Source: Oxalobacteraceae sp. CFBP 8761 | Lineage (GTDB): Bacteria; Pseudomonadota; Gammaproteobacteria; Burkholderiales; Burkholderiaceae_D | Length of the DNA: 64,000 bases | Reading direction: 5' to 3' | Assembly (NCBI GenBank): GCA_014841595.1 | Contig: JACYUE010000002.1 | Span: 744,001 to 808,000, forward strand | Shown: piece by piece, positions 27,571 through 37,323 of the stretch | Layout: every line of letters starts with the position of its first letter | Numbering within the stretch: the first letter of the stretch is position 1 | The notes under the pieces: generated by a model | The model's input: only the letters and a program-made list of their open reading frames with translations | Database searches by the model: none | What the model was told of the DNA's origin: nothing | Translations under genes and position numbers: made by a program

Positions 27571-27918
27571 ATGATCAAGAAACTGATGCTTGCCTTTGCC
27601 GCACTGGCCGTCTCGGGGAGCATGGCGTTTGCCCAGGTCGACGTGAACAAGGCCGACGTTGCCGCGCTCGATGGCGTCAAGGGCGTGGGGCCGAGCATGT
27701 CCAAGGCCATCCTCGACGAGCGCGCCAAGGGTGAGTTCAAGGACTGGGCCGACCTGCAAACGCGCGTCAAGGGGCTGGGTGACAAGAAAGCGGCCAAGTT
27801 GAGCCAGTCCGGGCTGGTGGTCAACGGCAAGGGCAAGGAAGGTGTCGCCGCCAAGCCCGCCCCCGCCAAGGGCGACAAGTCGGCGGCCAAACCGGCAGAG
27901 ACAAAAACCGCAACATGA
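27571..27918 (+). CDS. ComEA family helix-hairpin-helix DNA-binding protein
   Basis: The 115-residue product has a signal peptide (MIKKLMLAFAALAVSGSMAFAQ) and a tandem helix-hairpin-helix (VDVNKADVAALDGVKGVG, then ILDERAKGEFKDWADLQTRVKGLG), the ComEA periplasmic DNA receptor domain used in natural transformation. A Lys/Ala/Pro-rich tail (APAKGDKSAAKPAETKTAT) follows and could bind DNA non-specifically. The stop lies ahead of the M28 peptidase gene by about 90 bp. Periplasmic role is from family knowledge; no other competence gene is in view. Confidence 0.88.
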   Translation: MIKKLMLAFAALAVSGSMAFAQVDVNKADVAALDGVKGVGPSMSKAILDERAKGEFKDWADLQTRVKGLGDKKAAKLSQSGLVVNGKGKEGVAAKPAPAKGDKSAAKPAETKTAT

Positions 27919-28007
27919 CATGTATTGACTGACAGCGTCACGGGCGCGTGGCAAGATGTTCCAGCTCTTCAAGATCGTGCTTGAACATCAATATCAGAAA
28001 GGTCGTC

Positions 28008-29402
28008 ATGCCTCACGCCCGTGTTTCAACCGCTCTGTTGGCAGCCCTGCTGGCTGCTGCAGGCGTCGCTTCAGCTGCTACGCCAGTGGCCACGCCCGCC
28101 ACACCGAAACAACCCGATATCACCGCGCAGCAAGCGCAGATCACAAAGATCCTGGGCGAAGTCTCGCAGCAGCGCATCGAAGGCCATATCCGCAAGCTGG
28201 TCAGCTTCGGCACGCGCCACACGATGTCCGAGACCGAATCGCCGACGCGCGGCATCGGCGCTGCCCGCCGCTGGATCAAGGCCGAGCTCGAGCGCTGCGG
28301 CGCCGGCACGCCATTGCAGGTCACGTATGACAGCCACGTGGCGCCCGTCTCGGCGCGCATCACCAAACCCACCGAGATCGTCAACGTCGTCGCGACGCTG
28401 CCCGGCACGCAGGCCGCTTCCAAAGAGCGCATGTACGTCGTCAGCGGTCACTATGATTCGCGCGCCTCGGACGTGATGGATGCCACCTCGGACGCGCCAG
28501 GCGCGAACGACGATGCATCGGGCACCGCCGCGATCATGGAACTGGCGTGCGTGATGGCCAAGTACAAGTTCGATGCGACGCTGGTGTTCATGGCCGTGGC
28601 CGCCGAAGAGCAGGGCCTGATCGGCGCCCGCCATTGGGCTGTTGGCGCCCGTGAAAAGAACTGGAACGTCGCAGGCATGTTCACCAACGACATCATCGGC
28701 AGCTCGAAGGGCGACGACGGCAAGGTCGACAACAAGCAGGTGCGCCTGTTCGCCCAGAGTATCCCGGCGACCAAGGAAATGAGCGAGGCCGTGCGCCAGC
28801 TGGTGGCGACGGGCGGCGAGAACGATTCGCTCTCGCGCCAGCTCGCGCGCCACACGAAGGAGCAGGGCGAGCGCTACGTGAAAGGCTTCAAGGTCAGCGT
28901 GATCCAGCGGCATGACCGCTATCTGCGCGGGGGCGACCACATGCCGTTCCTCGAGCAGGGCTACGCCGCGCTGCGCTTTACCGAACCAGCCGAAGACTTC
29001 GCGCACCAGCACCAGGATCTGCGCACCGAAAACGGCAAGGTGTATGGCGACACGATCGACCACGTCGACTTCGACTACATTGCCAAGGTCACGCGCGTGA
29101 ATGGCGCCGCGATGGCCTCGCTCGCAATGGCGCCTGCCGCACCGCAAGAGGTCAAGCTGCGCACCGCAGGCCTGACCAACGATTCAACACTGGTCTGGAA
29201 AGCCAATGCCGAGCCTGACCTGGCCGGCTACCGCATCGTCTGGCGCGACACGACCAGCGCCAACTGGGAAGGTTCGAAGTGGGTTGGCAACGTGACGGAA
29301 GCCACGCTCGACCTGTCGAAGGACAATGTCTTCTTCGGCGTGCAGGCGGTCGACAAGGACGGTAACGTCAGCGTCGCGACCTATCCGCTGCCGCTGCGCT
29401 GA
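28008..29402 (+). CDS. Secreted M28 family aminopeptidase with C-terminal fibronectin III-like domain
   Basis: The 464-residue product starts with a signal peptide (ARVSTALLAALLAAAGVASAA). The peptidase domain has M28 zinc ligands: VVSGHYDSRASD (His, Asp), APGANDDASGTAAIMEL (bridging Asp), AVAAEEQGLIGARH (catalytic Glu and Glu ligand), FTNDIIG (Asp) and a distal His near DTIDHVDFDY. The C-terminus (PQEVKLRTAGLTNDSTLVWKAN..AGYRIVWRDT) is a fibronectin III-like beta-sandwich. It should cleave N-terminal residues of peptides outside the cell. The ATG at 28008 is used; a GAAAGG site is upstream. Confidence 0.9.
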   Translation: MPHARVSTALLAALLAAAGVASAATPVATPATPKQPDITAQQAQITKILGEVSQQRIEGHIRKLVSFGTRHTMSETESPTRGIGAARRWIKAELERCGAGTPLQVTYDSHVAPVSARITKPTEIVNVVATLPGTQAASKERMYVVSGHYDSRASDVMDATSDAPGANDDASGTAAIMELACVMAKYKFDATLVFMAVAAEEQGLIGARHWAVGAREKNWNVAGMFTNDIIGSSKGDDGKVDNKQVRLFAQSIPATKEMSEAVRQLVATGGENDSLSRQLARHTKEQGERYVKGFKVSVIQRHDRYLRGGDHMPFLEQGYAALRFTEPAEDFAHQHQDLRTENGKVYGDTIDHVDFDYIAKVTRVNGAAMASLAMAPAAPQEVKLRTAGLTNDSTLVWKANAEPDLAGYRIVWRDTTSANWEGSKWVGNVTEATLDLSKDNVFFGVQAVDKDGNVSVATYPLPLR

Positions 29403-29417
29403 GCCGGTATCGCTACC

Positions 29418-29891
29418 GTGAAATCGTCCATCGTCATGTGCATCATTGCGATGGGCGGGTGCGCACTCGCGTTGCCGACTGCGGCGCAGGTCTACAAATG
29501 CGTCGATCCCAAAACCGGGGCCAAGACCTATTCCGACTCGGGCTGCGCCCGCAGCGCGCAGCGCACGACGATGGAGGCACTTCCGCCAGTCGTCACGCGT
29601 GCGCCGCAGGCAGCACGGCCTGCACCGGTGCAGGACTGGCGTGCAGACGAGGCGCGTGCGGGCCTGCAGCCAGCTGTGGCCGAGCCGGTCGGCTCGATCG
29701 CGCCGCCGCAGGGTGACCCGAACTCGTACGAGTGCGAGCAGGCGAAAAGGAAACTGGCGGTGCGCCGAAGCCGCGTCACCAACTTTGCTTCCGATGCCAA
29801 AGAACCCATCATCGATGTCAACCGCATCTGCGGTTACTTCATGAATCCCAGCCCCATGCCAGGCCAGCTGACGCGCCAGGGTACGCGCTGA
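29418..29891 (+). CDS. Secreted DUF4124 domain protein
   Basis: The 157-residue product uses a GTG start 15 bp after the M28 stop. It has a signal peptide (SSIVMCIIAMGGCALALPTAAQ) and a DUF4124 core, VYKCVDPKTGAKTYSDSGC, followed by a low-complexity Pro/Ala region and a C-terminal ...SYECEQAKRKLAVRRSR..PIIDVNRICGY, where paired cysteines may be disulfide-bonded. DUF4124 proteins are common in the betaproteobacterial envelope and have no known function. Probably co-transcribed with the M28 peptidase gene. Confidence 0.8.
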   Translation: MKSSIVMCIIAMGGCALALPTAAQVYKCVDPKTGAKTYSDSGCARSAQRTTMEALPPVVTRAPQAARPAPVQDWRADEARAGLQPAVAEPVGSIAPPQGDPNSYECEQAKRKLAVRRSRVTNFASDAKEPIIDVNRICGYFMNPSPMPGQLTRQGTR

Positions 29892-29998
29892 ACACCATTC
29901 CCTGCTGGCGTTTGCAGTCGTGACCGGCGGCTGCGCCGACGCCCGTGTGCGTCTCGGATTAAAATGGTGTTTTGGTATCGCAAGGAATAGAGAACGCA

Positions 29999-30901
29999 AT
30001 GGCATACAAGACCATCGAATCCACGATCGGCAACACGCCGCTCGTGCAGCTGCAGCGCCTGCCGGGCGCGGAGTGCGCGGCCCGTAACAACATCATTCTG
30101 GGCAAGCTCGAAGGCAATAACCCGGCTGGTTCCGTGAAGGACCGCGCTGCGATGTCGATGCTGCGCGGCGCCGAACTGCGGGGTCAGATCAAGCCGGGCG
30201 ACACGCTGATCGAGGCGACCAGCGGCAATACCGGCATCGCGCTGGCGATGGCTGCGGCCATCCTCGGCTACAAGATGATCCTGCTGATGCCAGACAATCT
30301 GTCGATCGAGCGGCGTCAGAGCATGGCCGCCTACGGTGCGCAGATCATCCTCACGCCAAAGACCGGCGGCATGGAATACGCGCGCGACATGGCCGAGCAG
30401 ATGCAGAAGGACGGCCAGGGCATCATCCTCGACCAGTTCGCCAATGACGACAATCCACGCGCGCACTACGAGAGCACCGGCCCGGAAATCTGGCGTGACA
30501 CCGACGGGCGCGTCACGCACTTCGTCAGCGCCATGGGCACCACCGGCACCATCATGGGCGTATCGCGCTATCTGAAGGAACAGAATGAGGCGGTGCGTAT
30601 CATCGGCGCGCAGCCCGAAGAAGGCTCGTCGATCCCGGGTATCCGCAAGTGGCCCGAAGCCTACCTGCCCAAGATCTATGACAAGGCGCGCGTTGACCAG
30701 GTCGAGAGCGTGAGCCAGGCAGCGGCCGAGCAGATGGCGCGCCGCATGGCAGCCGAAGAGGGCATCTTCTGCGGCATCTCGGCCGCCGGCGCCTGTGAAG
30801 TGGCGCTGCGCATCGCGCAGACCGTCGAGAACGCGACCATCGTATTCATCGTCTGCGACCGGGGCGATCGCTACCTGTCCACGGGTGTGTTTCCTGCCTG
30901 A
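29999..30901 (+). CDS. cysM: Cysteine synthase B (O-acetylserine sulfhydrylase)
   Basis: The 300-residue product is a fold-type II PLP enzyme making cysteine from O-acetylserine and sulfide or thiosulfate. KTIESTIGNTPLVQLQRLPG, LEGNNPAGSVKDRAAMSML (PLP Lys in SVKDR), EATSGNTGIALAMAAAI and VSAMGTTGTIMG mark the family; CysM rather than CysK is supported by the length and by ARNNIILGKLEG. Start 29999 is used; an upstream ATG at 29972 would add nine residues. A TTAAAAT -10-like sequence is at 29959-29965, so it has its own promoter. Confidence 0.93.
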   Translation: MAYKTIESTIGNTPLVQLQRLPGAECAARNNIILGKLEGNNPAGSVKDRAAMSMLRGAELRGQIKPGDTLIEATSGNTGIALAMAAAILGYKMILLMPDNLSIERRQSMAAYGAQIILTPKTGGMEYARDMAEQMQKDGQGIILDQFANDDNPRAHYESTGPEIWRDTDGRVTHFVSAMGTTGTIMGVSRYLKEQNEAVRIIGAQPEEGSSIPGIRKWPEAYLPKIYDKARVDQVESVSQAAAEQMARRMAAEEGIFCGISAAGACEVALRIAQTVENATIVFIVCDRGDRYLSTGVFPA

Positions 30902-30949
30902 AGCAATGGCACGGCCAATGTGAACACCGCGTTGACTGTGCCCATAAAA

Positions 30950-30976
30950 AAAGCCGCCTGATGCCCGGGCGGCTTT
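30950..30976 (-). terminator. Bidirectional terminator between cysM and the HTH gene
   Basis: AAAGCCGCC / GGCGGCTTT stem. On the minus strand it is followed by seven T residues, so it is strongest for transcripts of the HTH gene, although about 190 bp past its stop; for cysM only TTT follows. Between it and 31168 are further palindromes (31064-31085; 31137-31167) without T-runs. Confidence 0.75.
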
Positions 30977-31168
30977 GTGAATCAGTCCTTGGACTGCCTA
31001 GACCTTTCCATCGGCTCCAAGCCAATTTCCTTCGGTCGTCCGCCAATGCGGCGGCTCATACGCCCGCCCGGGCGTATGCACTACTGGTGCCGGCCGTACC
31101 ATATGGCGACGGCCCGTTCAATCCTGGCCAGACGAACAACGCAGGCGCCCGGAAGCGCCCGGCGTTGC

Positions 31169-31507
31169 TCAGTCCTTCATTGCCGGGACTGCGCCTTCTT
31201 TTGGCTTGAACTGCTTGTCGCTGATGCGGAATTTTGCACGGCGATCGCCCATCAGGTAGCGCAGGTCGCGGATCGACAGGTCGCTCACTTCGTGCATGCG
31301 GATCAGCAGCGAAGCGCCTACCGGCAGGCGGTGGTGACGGATTTTGGAGATCACCGGCGGCGCCACTTCCAGCGCGCGCGACAGTGCTGCGTCGTTCTTC
31401 AGGCGCAGGTTCTCGATCAACGTATCGAGCAGGCGATTCGGGTTGTACTGAAGCAGCTCGTCGCCTTCCGAATCGCTGTTCATATCAATGCCGACTTGGT
31501 TAGTCAT
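31169..31507 (-). CDS. Small helix-turn-helix protein of unknown role
   Basis: The 112-residue product carries a Cro/CI-like helix-turn-helix in the middle: LRLKNDAALSRALEVAPPVISKIRHHRLPVGASLLIRMHEVS, where 'ALSRALEVAPPVISKIR' fits helix 2-turn-helix 3. The acidic N-terminus (NSDSEGDELLQ) and a Lys-rich C-terminus (RRAKFRISDKQFKPKEG) flank it. It is too small for an extra sensor domain, so it may be a chromosomal regulator like those of the Xre type. GACTAAGG lies upstream of the ATG, preceded by a long AT-rich region. I do not recognise the family. It does not sit next to a toxin or phage gene. Confidence 0.7.
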   Translation of the reverse strand: MTNQVGIDMNSDSEGDELLQYNPNRLLDTLIENLRLKNDAALSRALEVAPPVISKIRHHRLPVGASLLIRMHEVSDLSIRDLRYLMGDRRAKFRISDKQFKPKEGAVPAMKD

Positions 31508-31974
31508 GATTCATAGTCCTTAGGGGTTAGTGCGGAGTCATCAACATCTACAACGTCGAGTCCGGTTTTACTTTCGTAAATTTCTATTCAATTGTACAAC
31601 TATTTCGATACCGATACTCATGAGCAAGCCGGAATCGTTTCTTTCGATTCGGTTATCGTTGTCTACTTGCAACAATAGCCGCAATGCAATTCTCTCATAT
31701 AGTCACGTGAAACAACTATTGTTTTTTGATTAATCAATAGTGTACGGGCATCCAGCATTTGATGCCGCACAGTATGGGAATTGCTGACTTAATGGAAAGA
31801 AAATGGGGGGTATGACTACATTCGTAATATATTTACTACGAATAATGGCAAGATACCTGCGCATACCCCTGGGGAGTATGCGAGCGGGTGCTGGTCAGCA
31901 ATATTGAAAGTTGGCGGGAAACTTGTTACAAAGGATTACAAAATTTCCCGCTTGGAAAGGGAGCGTGACGTGCC
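31508..31974. other. AT-rich intergenic region with inverted repeats between the HTH gene and mltB
   Basis: No gene is seen; the AT content is visibly higher than the surroundings. It contains TTCGTA..TACGAA (31819-31840 area), GCATACCCCTGGGGAGTATGC (about 31860-31881), and GCGGGAAA..TTTCCCGC (31914-31952) enclosing two TTACA half-sites 10 bp apart (31926 and 31936), an OmpR-family-like spacing. It must hold the promoter of the HTH gene. Confidence 0.5.
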
Positions 31975-33186
31975 TCACTCTGGCCGGGCAGCGCGTACCG
32001 CACGTCCCAGGTCGACTACCGACATTGCATAGAAATAACTGCGATTGTATTTGGTGATGGCATAAAAATTATCGTTGGCGACCCAGTACTCGGTCGGCTC
32101 AGCGCCATTTTGCAGGTCGATCAAACCGTACAGGTTCTCCGCCGGCAGCGGCGTGCTGGTGACCACGCCAGCAGCGCGCAGCGCTTCCGGTTTCAGCGTC
32201 GCTTCCAGACCGAGTCCGAGCAACGATTCCCAGGCGCGTGCTGGCGAGACGTCGGCCGCATACGCGGTCGGCCCGCGGTGCTCGGGGTTCCAGCCATGCT
32301 GGATCAGGAAGTTGGCGACACTGCCGATCGCATCGACGCTGGAGCCACGCAGATCGACGCGGCCATCGTTGTCGAAGTCCACACCGTATTTGAGGATGTT
32401 GCTCGGCATGAATTGCGGCAGACCGACTGCACCGGCGAACGAGCCGAGCAGCGAGAACGGGTCGTAGCCGCGCTCGCGCGCCAGCACCAGCGTGTTGGCC
32501 AGCTCATCGCGGAAGAACGCCTGGCGCGCGGCCTGGTTCGGTGCGTCCGGATAGGCGAACGCCAGCGTGGTGAGCGAGTCGAGCACGCGGAAGCGCCCGG
32601 TGTCGCGGCCATAGATGGTTTCGATGCCAATGATGCCGACGATGATCTCGGCAGGCACGCCATATGCCGCTTCGGCGCGCTTGAGGGCTTCGGCGTTCTC
32701 TTCCCAGAAGCGCACGCCGGCGCGGATGCGGATCGGCTCGATGAAGCGGGCGCTGTAGGCTTGCCAGTTCTTCGGCTTGCCCGGCGGCGCCGGCTTGACC
32801 AGCTGCACGGCCGTATCGATGTAGCGCACCTGGCCAAACAGCGTCTCGAGCGCCGCGCGCTCAAAGCCGTGCTGCGCGACCATCCCGTCAATGAATTCGC
32901 GTACCGGTTGCCATTCCAGAAAGTTGACATGCTCGTTGTCGGTGTCGACGACGCTGGCGGCAGCGGCGCCGGCTGCAACAGCTGGCGCGGCCTTGGCGGC
33001 CGTGCGGCGCGCCTTGGACGATTTGGCGTTCGTCGATTTGGCTTTCGCTGCGGCTTTGGCTTTGGCGGCCTTGGTCTTGGCTTGCGCGCTGCGCGCCTGG
33101 CTGTCGGAAGAAGGGGCGGCAAGCGCATCGCCATGCGCGCTGGCGGCAAGCGCGAGCGCGGCGAACAGGGTAACAATTAATTTCAT
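31975..33186 (-). CDS. mltB: Lytic murein transglycosylase B (MltB-like)
   Basis: The 403-residue product has a signal peptide (MKLIVTLFAALALAASAHG) without a lipobox, so it is soluble, unlike E. coli MltB. An Ala/Lys/Arg-rich segment (AKTKAAKAKAAAKAKSTNAK, residues about 35-75) resembles histone H1 tails. The catalytic domain has GVPAEIIVGIIGIETIYGRDTG with the catalytic Glu in IGIET, AGAVGLPQFMPSNILKYGVD and the C-terminal peptidoglycan-binding-like repeats. It cuts between MurNAc and GlcNAc to form 1,6-anhydro ends. Its ATG overlaps the stop of tgpA (ATGA), so it is the last gene of the moxR operon. Confidence 0.9.
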   Translation of the reverse strand: MKLIVTLFAALALAASAHGDALAAPSSDSQARSAQAKTKAAKAKAAAKAKSTNAKSSKARRTAAKAAPAVAAGAAAASVVDTDNEHVNFLEWQPVREFIDGMVAQHGFERAALETLFGQVRYIDTAVQLVKPAPPGKPKNWQAYSARFIEPIRIRAGVRFWEENAEALKRAEAAYGVPAEIIVGIIGIETIYGRDTGRFRVLDSLTTLAFAYPDAPNQAARQAFFRDELANTLVLARERGYDPFSLLGSFAGAVGLPQFMPSNILKYGVDFDNDGRVDLRGSSVDAIGSVANFLIQHGWNPEHRGPTAYAADVSPARAWESLLGLGLEATLKPEALRAAGVVTSTPLPAENLYGLIDLQNGAEPTEYWVANDNFYAITKYNRSYFYAMSVVDLGRAVRAARPE

Positions 33187-35198
33187 CTGACTTGCGACAA
33201 TAGACGTTTCAAAGTGGTGTGGAGCCGGGGATCGGCTGCGGGCGCTGCGTAGCGCCAGGCGCTGTAACGACGCAGGAAGGCGATGGCGGCCTCGCGGGCG
33301 GGCGGGCTCAGGGGCTGCGCGCCGGCGGCGGTAGCAGCATCGGTGGCGAGGATGCGCGCCGCGTAGGCGCTGGGCCCTTCGTCTTGTACGCGCGGCAGGC
33401 CGGCCTGGCCCAGGCGCTTGCACAAGACCGAGTATAGAGCATCGATCGGGTTGATTTCGCGACGGCGCCGCAAAATTTTCATGCCCCACCAGGCCAATCC
33501 GGCCACCACCAGCGCGACGCCGAACGGCCAGCCGAGCAACTTGTCCTGCAAGCCCTGCACGACGCTGCGCTGGCGTTCCGGCGTGTAGTTCAGTACCCAC
33601 TGGTTCCAGCCGTTGTTGAGCGCGCCCATCGCGTTACGCACATCGGCCAGCCAGGCGCCGGCTTGCAGTCCGAACGGGTTCACGCCGCGCAGCGCGTCGA
33701 TCCCGAATGGCGCAGGCCGCTCCGTGGCCCGGTTCGTCCCCGACTGCACACGCTCCGGCGCCACCGCCGCCGTCGGGTCGACGCGCAACCAGCCACGCCC
33801 CGCGATCCAGACTTCGGCCCAGGCGTGGGCATCCGACTGGCGCACCGTCATGAAGCCGTCGATCGGATTGAGCTCGCCGCCCTGGTAGCCGGTCACCACG
33901 CGCGCCGGCACGCCGGCCGCGCGCATCAAAAACACGAACGCACCCGAGTAATGCTCGCAAAAGCCCGAGCGCGTCCCGTACAGGAATTCGTCGACCGTAT
34001 GGCGTCCCAGCAGCGGCGGGGCCAGCGTGTATTCGAACGCTTGCTCGCGGAACTGGCGCAGCACGGCGTCGACCCGTGCAGCCGGATCGGCCAGCGCGCG
34101 CAAGGCCATGCCGGTCGCCAGGGCGCGCGGATTGAAACCATACGGCAGCAACAGCCAGCGATTGGTGTCAGCCAGCACAGGGCCATTCTGCAGCGCATAC
34201 TCGACGTGCGAGCTGGCGCGGTAGCGCACGCGGCTTGCCAGCGGCGCGTCGGCCGTCAGTTCGAACTGCGGCGAGATGCGTAGCTCGTGGCCCGGCACGA
34301 CGGGCAGTTCGCCCGGCATCTCGAGCGCGAACACCCAGCGCGACTGCGACGGTTCGAGCGTGACTTCGTATTCCAGTCCCGGCCCGCCGACCGACAGGCG
34401 CAGGTTGCGGCCCGATGCGATGTTGTCGCCGCGACGCCAGGTCAGGCCATCGAAGGCGTCGAGCACGGGGCCGCGCCAGTACAACTGGGGCGGCAGTGGC
34501 GGGCGGCCAAAGAAGCGTACCCTGAACGCCGGTTCTTCGGACAGCGCCAGGTTCGACATCTGGCCCGGCGCCATCTGGTCCGACAAGCCCGAGGTGCCGG
34601 CGCCCGGGCCGCCCGGCATGCTCCACAGCGGGCCTTGGATGCGCGGGAACACGAAAAACAGCGCGATAGCAATCGGCGCCGCAAAGGCCAGCATGCGCGC
34701 GGCCATCGCCAGGCGCGTGCGCAGCGGCGGCACCGCGCCGGTGAACTGGAACGACAGCTGCGTGGCCAGCAGCAGCAGCACCGACGCGATCATCATGATG
34801 GCCGTGCCGATCCCCTGCGCGTAAAAGAAGTTGGTGAGCACCAGGAAGAAGCACAGGAACACCACGACGAACAGGTCGCGCCGCGCGTGCATCTCGAGCA
34901 TCTTGAAGGCCACCAGCAGCACCAGCATCGCCACGCCGGCATCCTTGCCGAGCAGCGTGTCGTAGCTGAACTGCACACCGACCATGGCGGCAATGGCGAT
35001 CGGCAGCAGGACGATGGTCCTGGGCATGCGCTTGCCGCGCAGCGTGATGGCGGCGCGCCAGGCCAGCGTGGCCGCGCACAGCAGCGAGACCCACCACGGC
35101 AGGTGCAGTGCGTGTGGCGCCAGCACCAGCACCGCGCTCCCCAGGAGCAGCAGTGTGTCGGCCTTGTCGCGTGGCAGCGGAGTACGCAGGAAGTTCAT
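33183..35198 (-). CDS. tgpA: Membrane transglutaminase-like protein (TgpA/DUF3488-type)
   Basis: The 671-residue product has about six N-terminal membrane helices (residues 1-190), a large periplasmic domain and a C-terminal helix (WPFGVALVVAGLAWWGMKIL) followed by a cytoplasmic tail. The papain-like triad is visible: Cys in LYGTRSGFCEHYSGAF, His in RQSDAHAWAEVWI, and Asp in RVDPTAA. TgpA proteins of this architecture are part of moxR-DUF58 operons and are essential in Pseudomonas aeruginosa, with an unclear substrate. The ATG at 35198 overlaps the DUF58 stop; an upstream start at 35240 is rejected. Confidence 0.9.
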   Translation of the reverse strand: MNFLRTPLPRDKADTLLLLGSAVLVLAPHALHLPWWVSLLCAATLAWRAAITLRGKRMPRTIVLLPIAIAAMVGVQFSYDTLLGKDAGVAMLVLLVAFKMLEMHARRDLFVVVFLCFFLVLTNFFYAQGIGTAIMMIASVLLLLATQLSFQFTGAVPPLRTRLAMAARMLAFAAPIAIALFFVFPRIQGPLWSMPGGPGAGTSGLSDQMAPGQMSNLALSEEPAFRVRFFGRPPLPPQLYWRGPVLDAFDGLTWRRGDNIASGRNLRLSVGGPGLEYEVTLEPSQSRWVFALEMPGELPVVPGHELRISPQFELTADAPLASRVRYRASSHVEYALQNGPVLADTNRWLLLPYGFNPRALATGMALRALADPAARVDAVLRQFREQAFEYTLAPPLLGRHTVDEFLYGTRSGFCEHYSGAFVFLMRAAGVPARVVTGYQGGELNPIDGFMTVRQSDAHAWAEVWIAGRGWLRVDPTAAVAPERVQSGTNRATERPAPFGIDALRGVNPFGLQAGAWLADVRNAMGALNNGWNQWVLNYTPERQRSVVQGLQDKLLGWPFGVALVVAGLAWWGMKILRRRREINPIDALYSVLCKRLGQAGLPRVQDEGPSAYAARILATDAATAAGAQPLSPPAREAAIAFLRRYSAWRYAAPAADPRLHTTLKRLLSQVR

Positions 35199-36186
35199 GC
35201 GCGGCCCTCGATGCCGTACAAAGCGAGCGCGCGCAGGCATGCCGCCTGGTGCGCCGCGCCGCTGCCGGCATCGATGCGCACGGCGCCCAGGTGGAAGGCA
35301 TAGGGCAGGGCGCGGCTTTCGGCGTCCAGCACCCAGCGCGTCAGGCGCGCCAGGCGCAGTTCGATGTCAAGGTTGCGTGGCAGGCGGTCGAAGTCGAGCA
35401 CCAGTTCGTCGCCGCCACCGCCTTCGAAGTGTTTCGTCACCAGCTGGCCGCCGATGCTGGGATCGAGCCGCGCGATCTGGCGCCAGGCCATCTGGCGCGG
35501 CGAGTCGCCCGCCTGGTAATTGCGCACGCCGGCAAAGTCGTCATGGCCGGCCGTGCGCACGCTGTTGCCGCCGCCGCCCTGCAGCGGCAGGCCGGGTGCG
35601 CCGTCTTCAGGGCGTGGGTAGACCAGCACGCGCGCGGCCGGCCGCCAGTAGCTCCAGGCGACGAACAGGCCAAGGGGAAAGCGCGTCGACAGCTTCACGC
35701 GCGCCGGCGCCGCCCAGCCACGCGCGGTGGTCGGCAGCGTGAGGGTGACGGTGGCCTGCGTGCCGGCGGCGATGTCGGCGACGTGGCGTGGCTCGGGCCA
35801 GTCGGCAAAGTCGGCCCGCACGGCGTAGCGCGCCAGGCGCGTGCGGTTGATCACATGCAGCTCGAACTGCGCGACCTCGCCCGCGAACACGGGCGCCGTG
35901 CGGCCCTGTTGCAGGCGCAGCTGCGCCAGATTGCGGTAGGTGCCGACCATGTCGACCAGTGCGCACGACAAAGCCAGGAAGGTCAGGCCGAAGCCCAGGC
36001 CCAGCCCGTAATTGACCGAGCCGACCAGCAGCACGGCCAGCAGCAGCACGAACCCCAGGCCCGCGCGCGACGGCACGATGAACACGCGGCGCTGGCTGAT
36101 GACCACCTCGCCCGCATCGAGTGCGCCGCCGCGCGGCAGCCATGTGCCGGTCGTGCGGCGCAACCAGCCCCGTAGCGCCAGCGCCA

Positions 36187-36187
<1 letters not shown>
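35195..36187 (-). CDS. DUF58 domain protein (MoxR-associated)
   Basis: The 330-residue product has two helices (VFIVPSRAGLGFVLLLAVLLVG, GFGLTFLALSCALVDMVG) and a periplasmic-then-cytoplasmic DUF58 domain with RNYQAGDSPRQMAWRQIAR (the DUF58 signature: 'REYxxGDxxRxIxWxxxAR') and a von Willebrand-like DELVLDFD tail. Such proteins act with MoxR AAA+ ATPases in chaperone-like complexes. Start 36187 shares one base with the MoxR stop (TGATG). The start further out (36613) would overlap moxR. The stop overlaps the tgpA start. Confidence 0.9.
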
Positions 36188-37107
<920 letters not shown>

Positions 37108-37323
37108 GGTTGGCTTTACGTTATTCGGTACATGAAACAGGTCGGCGGACCTGGCGCGCATGCATGATTGACAAGGCGGCACAGCAGCGCTGCGGCCTGC
37201 CGTGGTAGATTAGCGTCATTGGCAATCTTCATACGTCGACAGCAACAAGCCGTCCCAAGGGATTCTATGCGAGAACGGCGCGGCAAGGTGTGAATGGATG
37301 AGCACAGGCGGAGACCGAGCATC

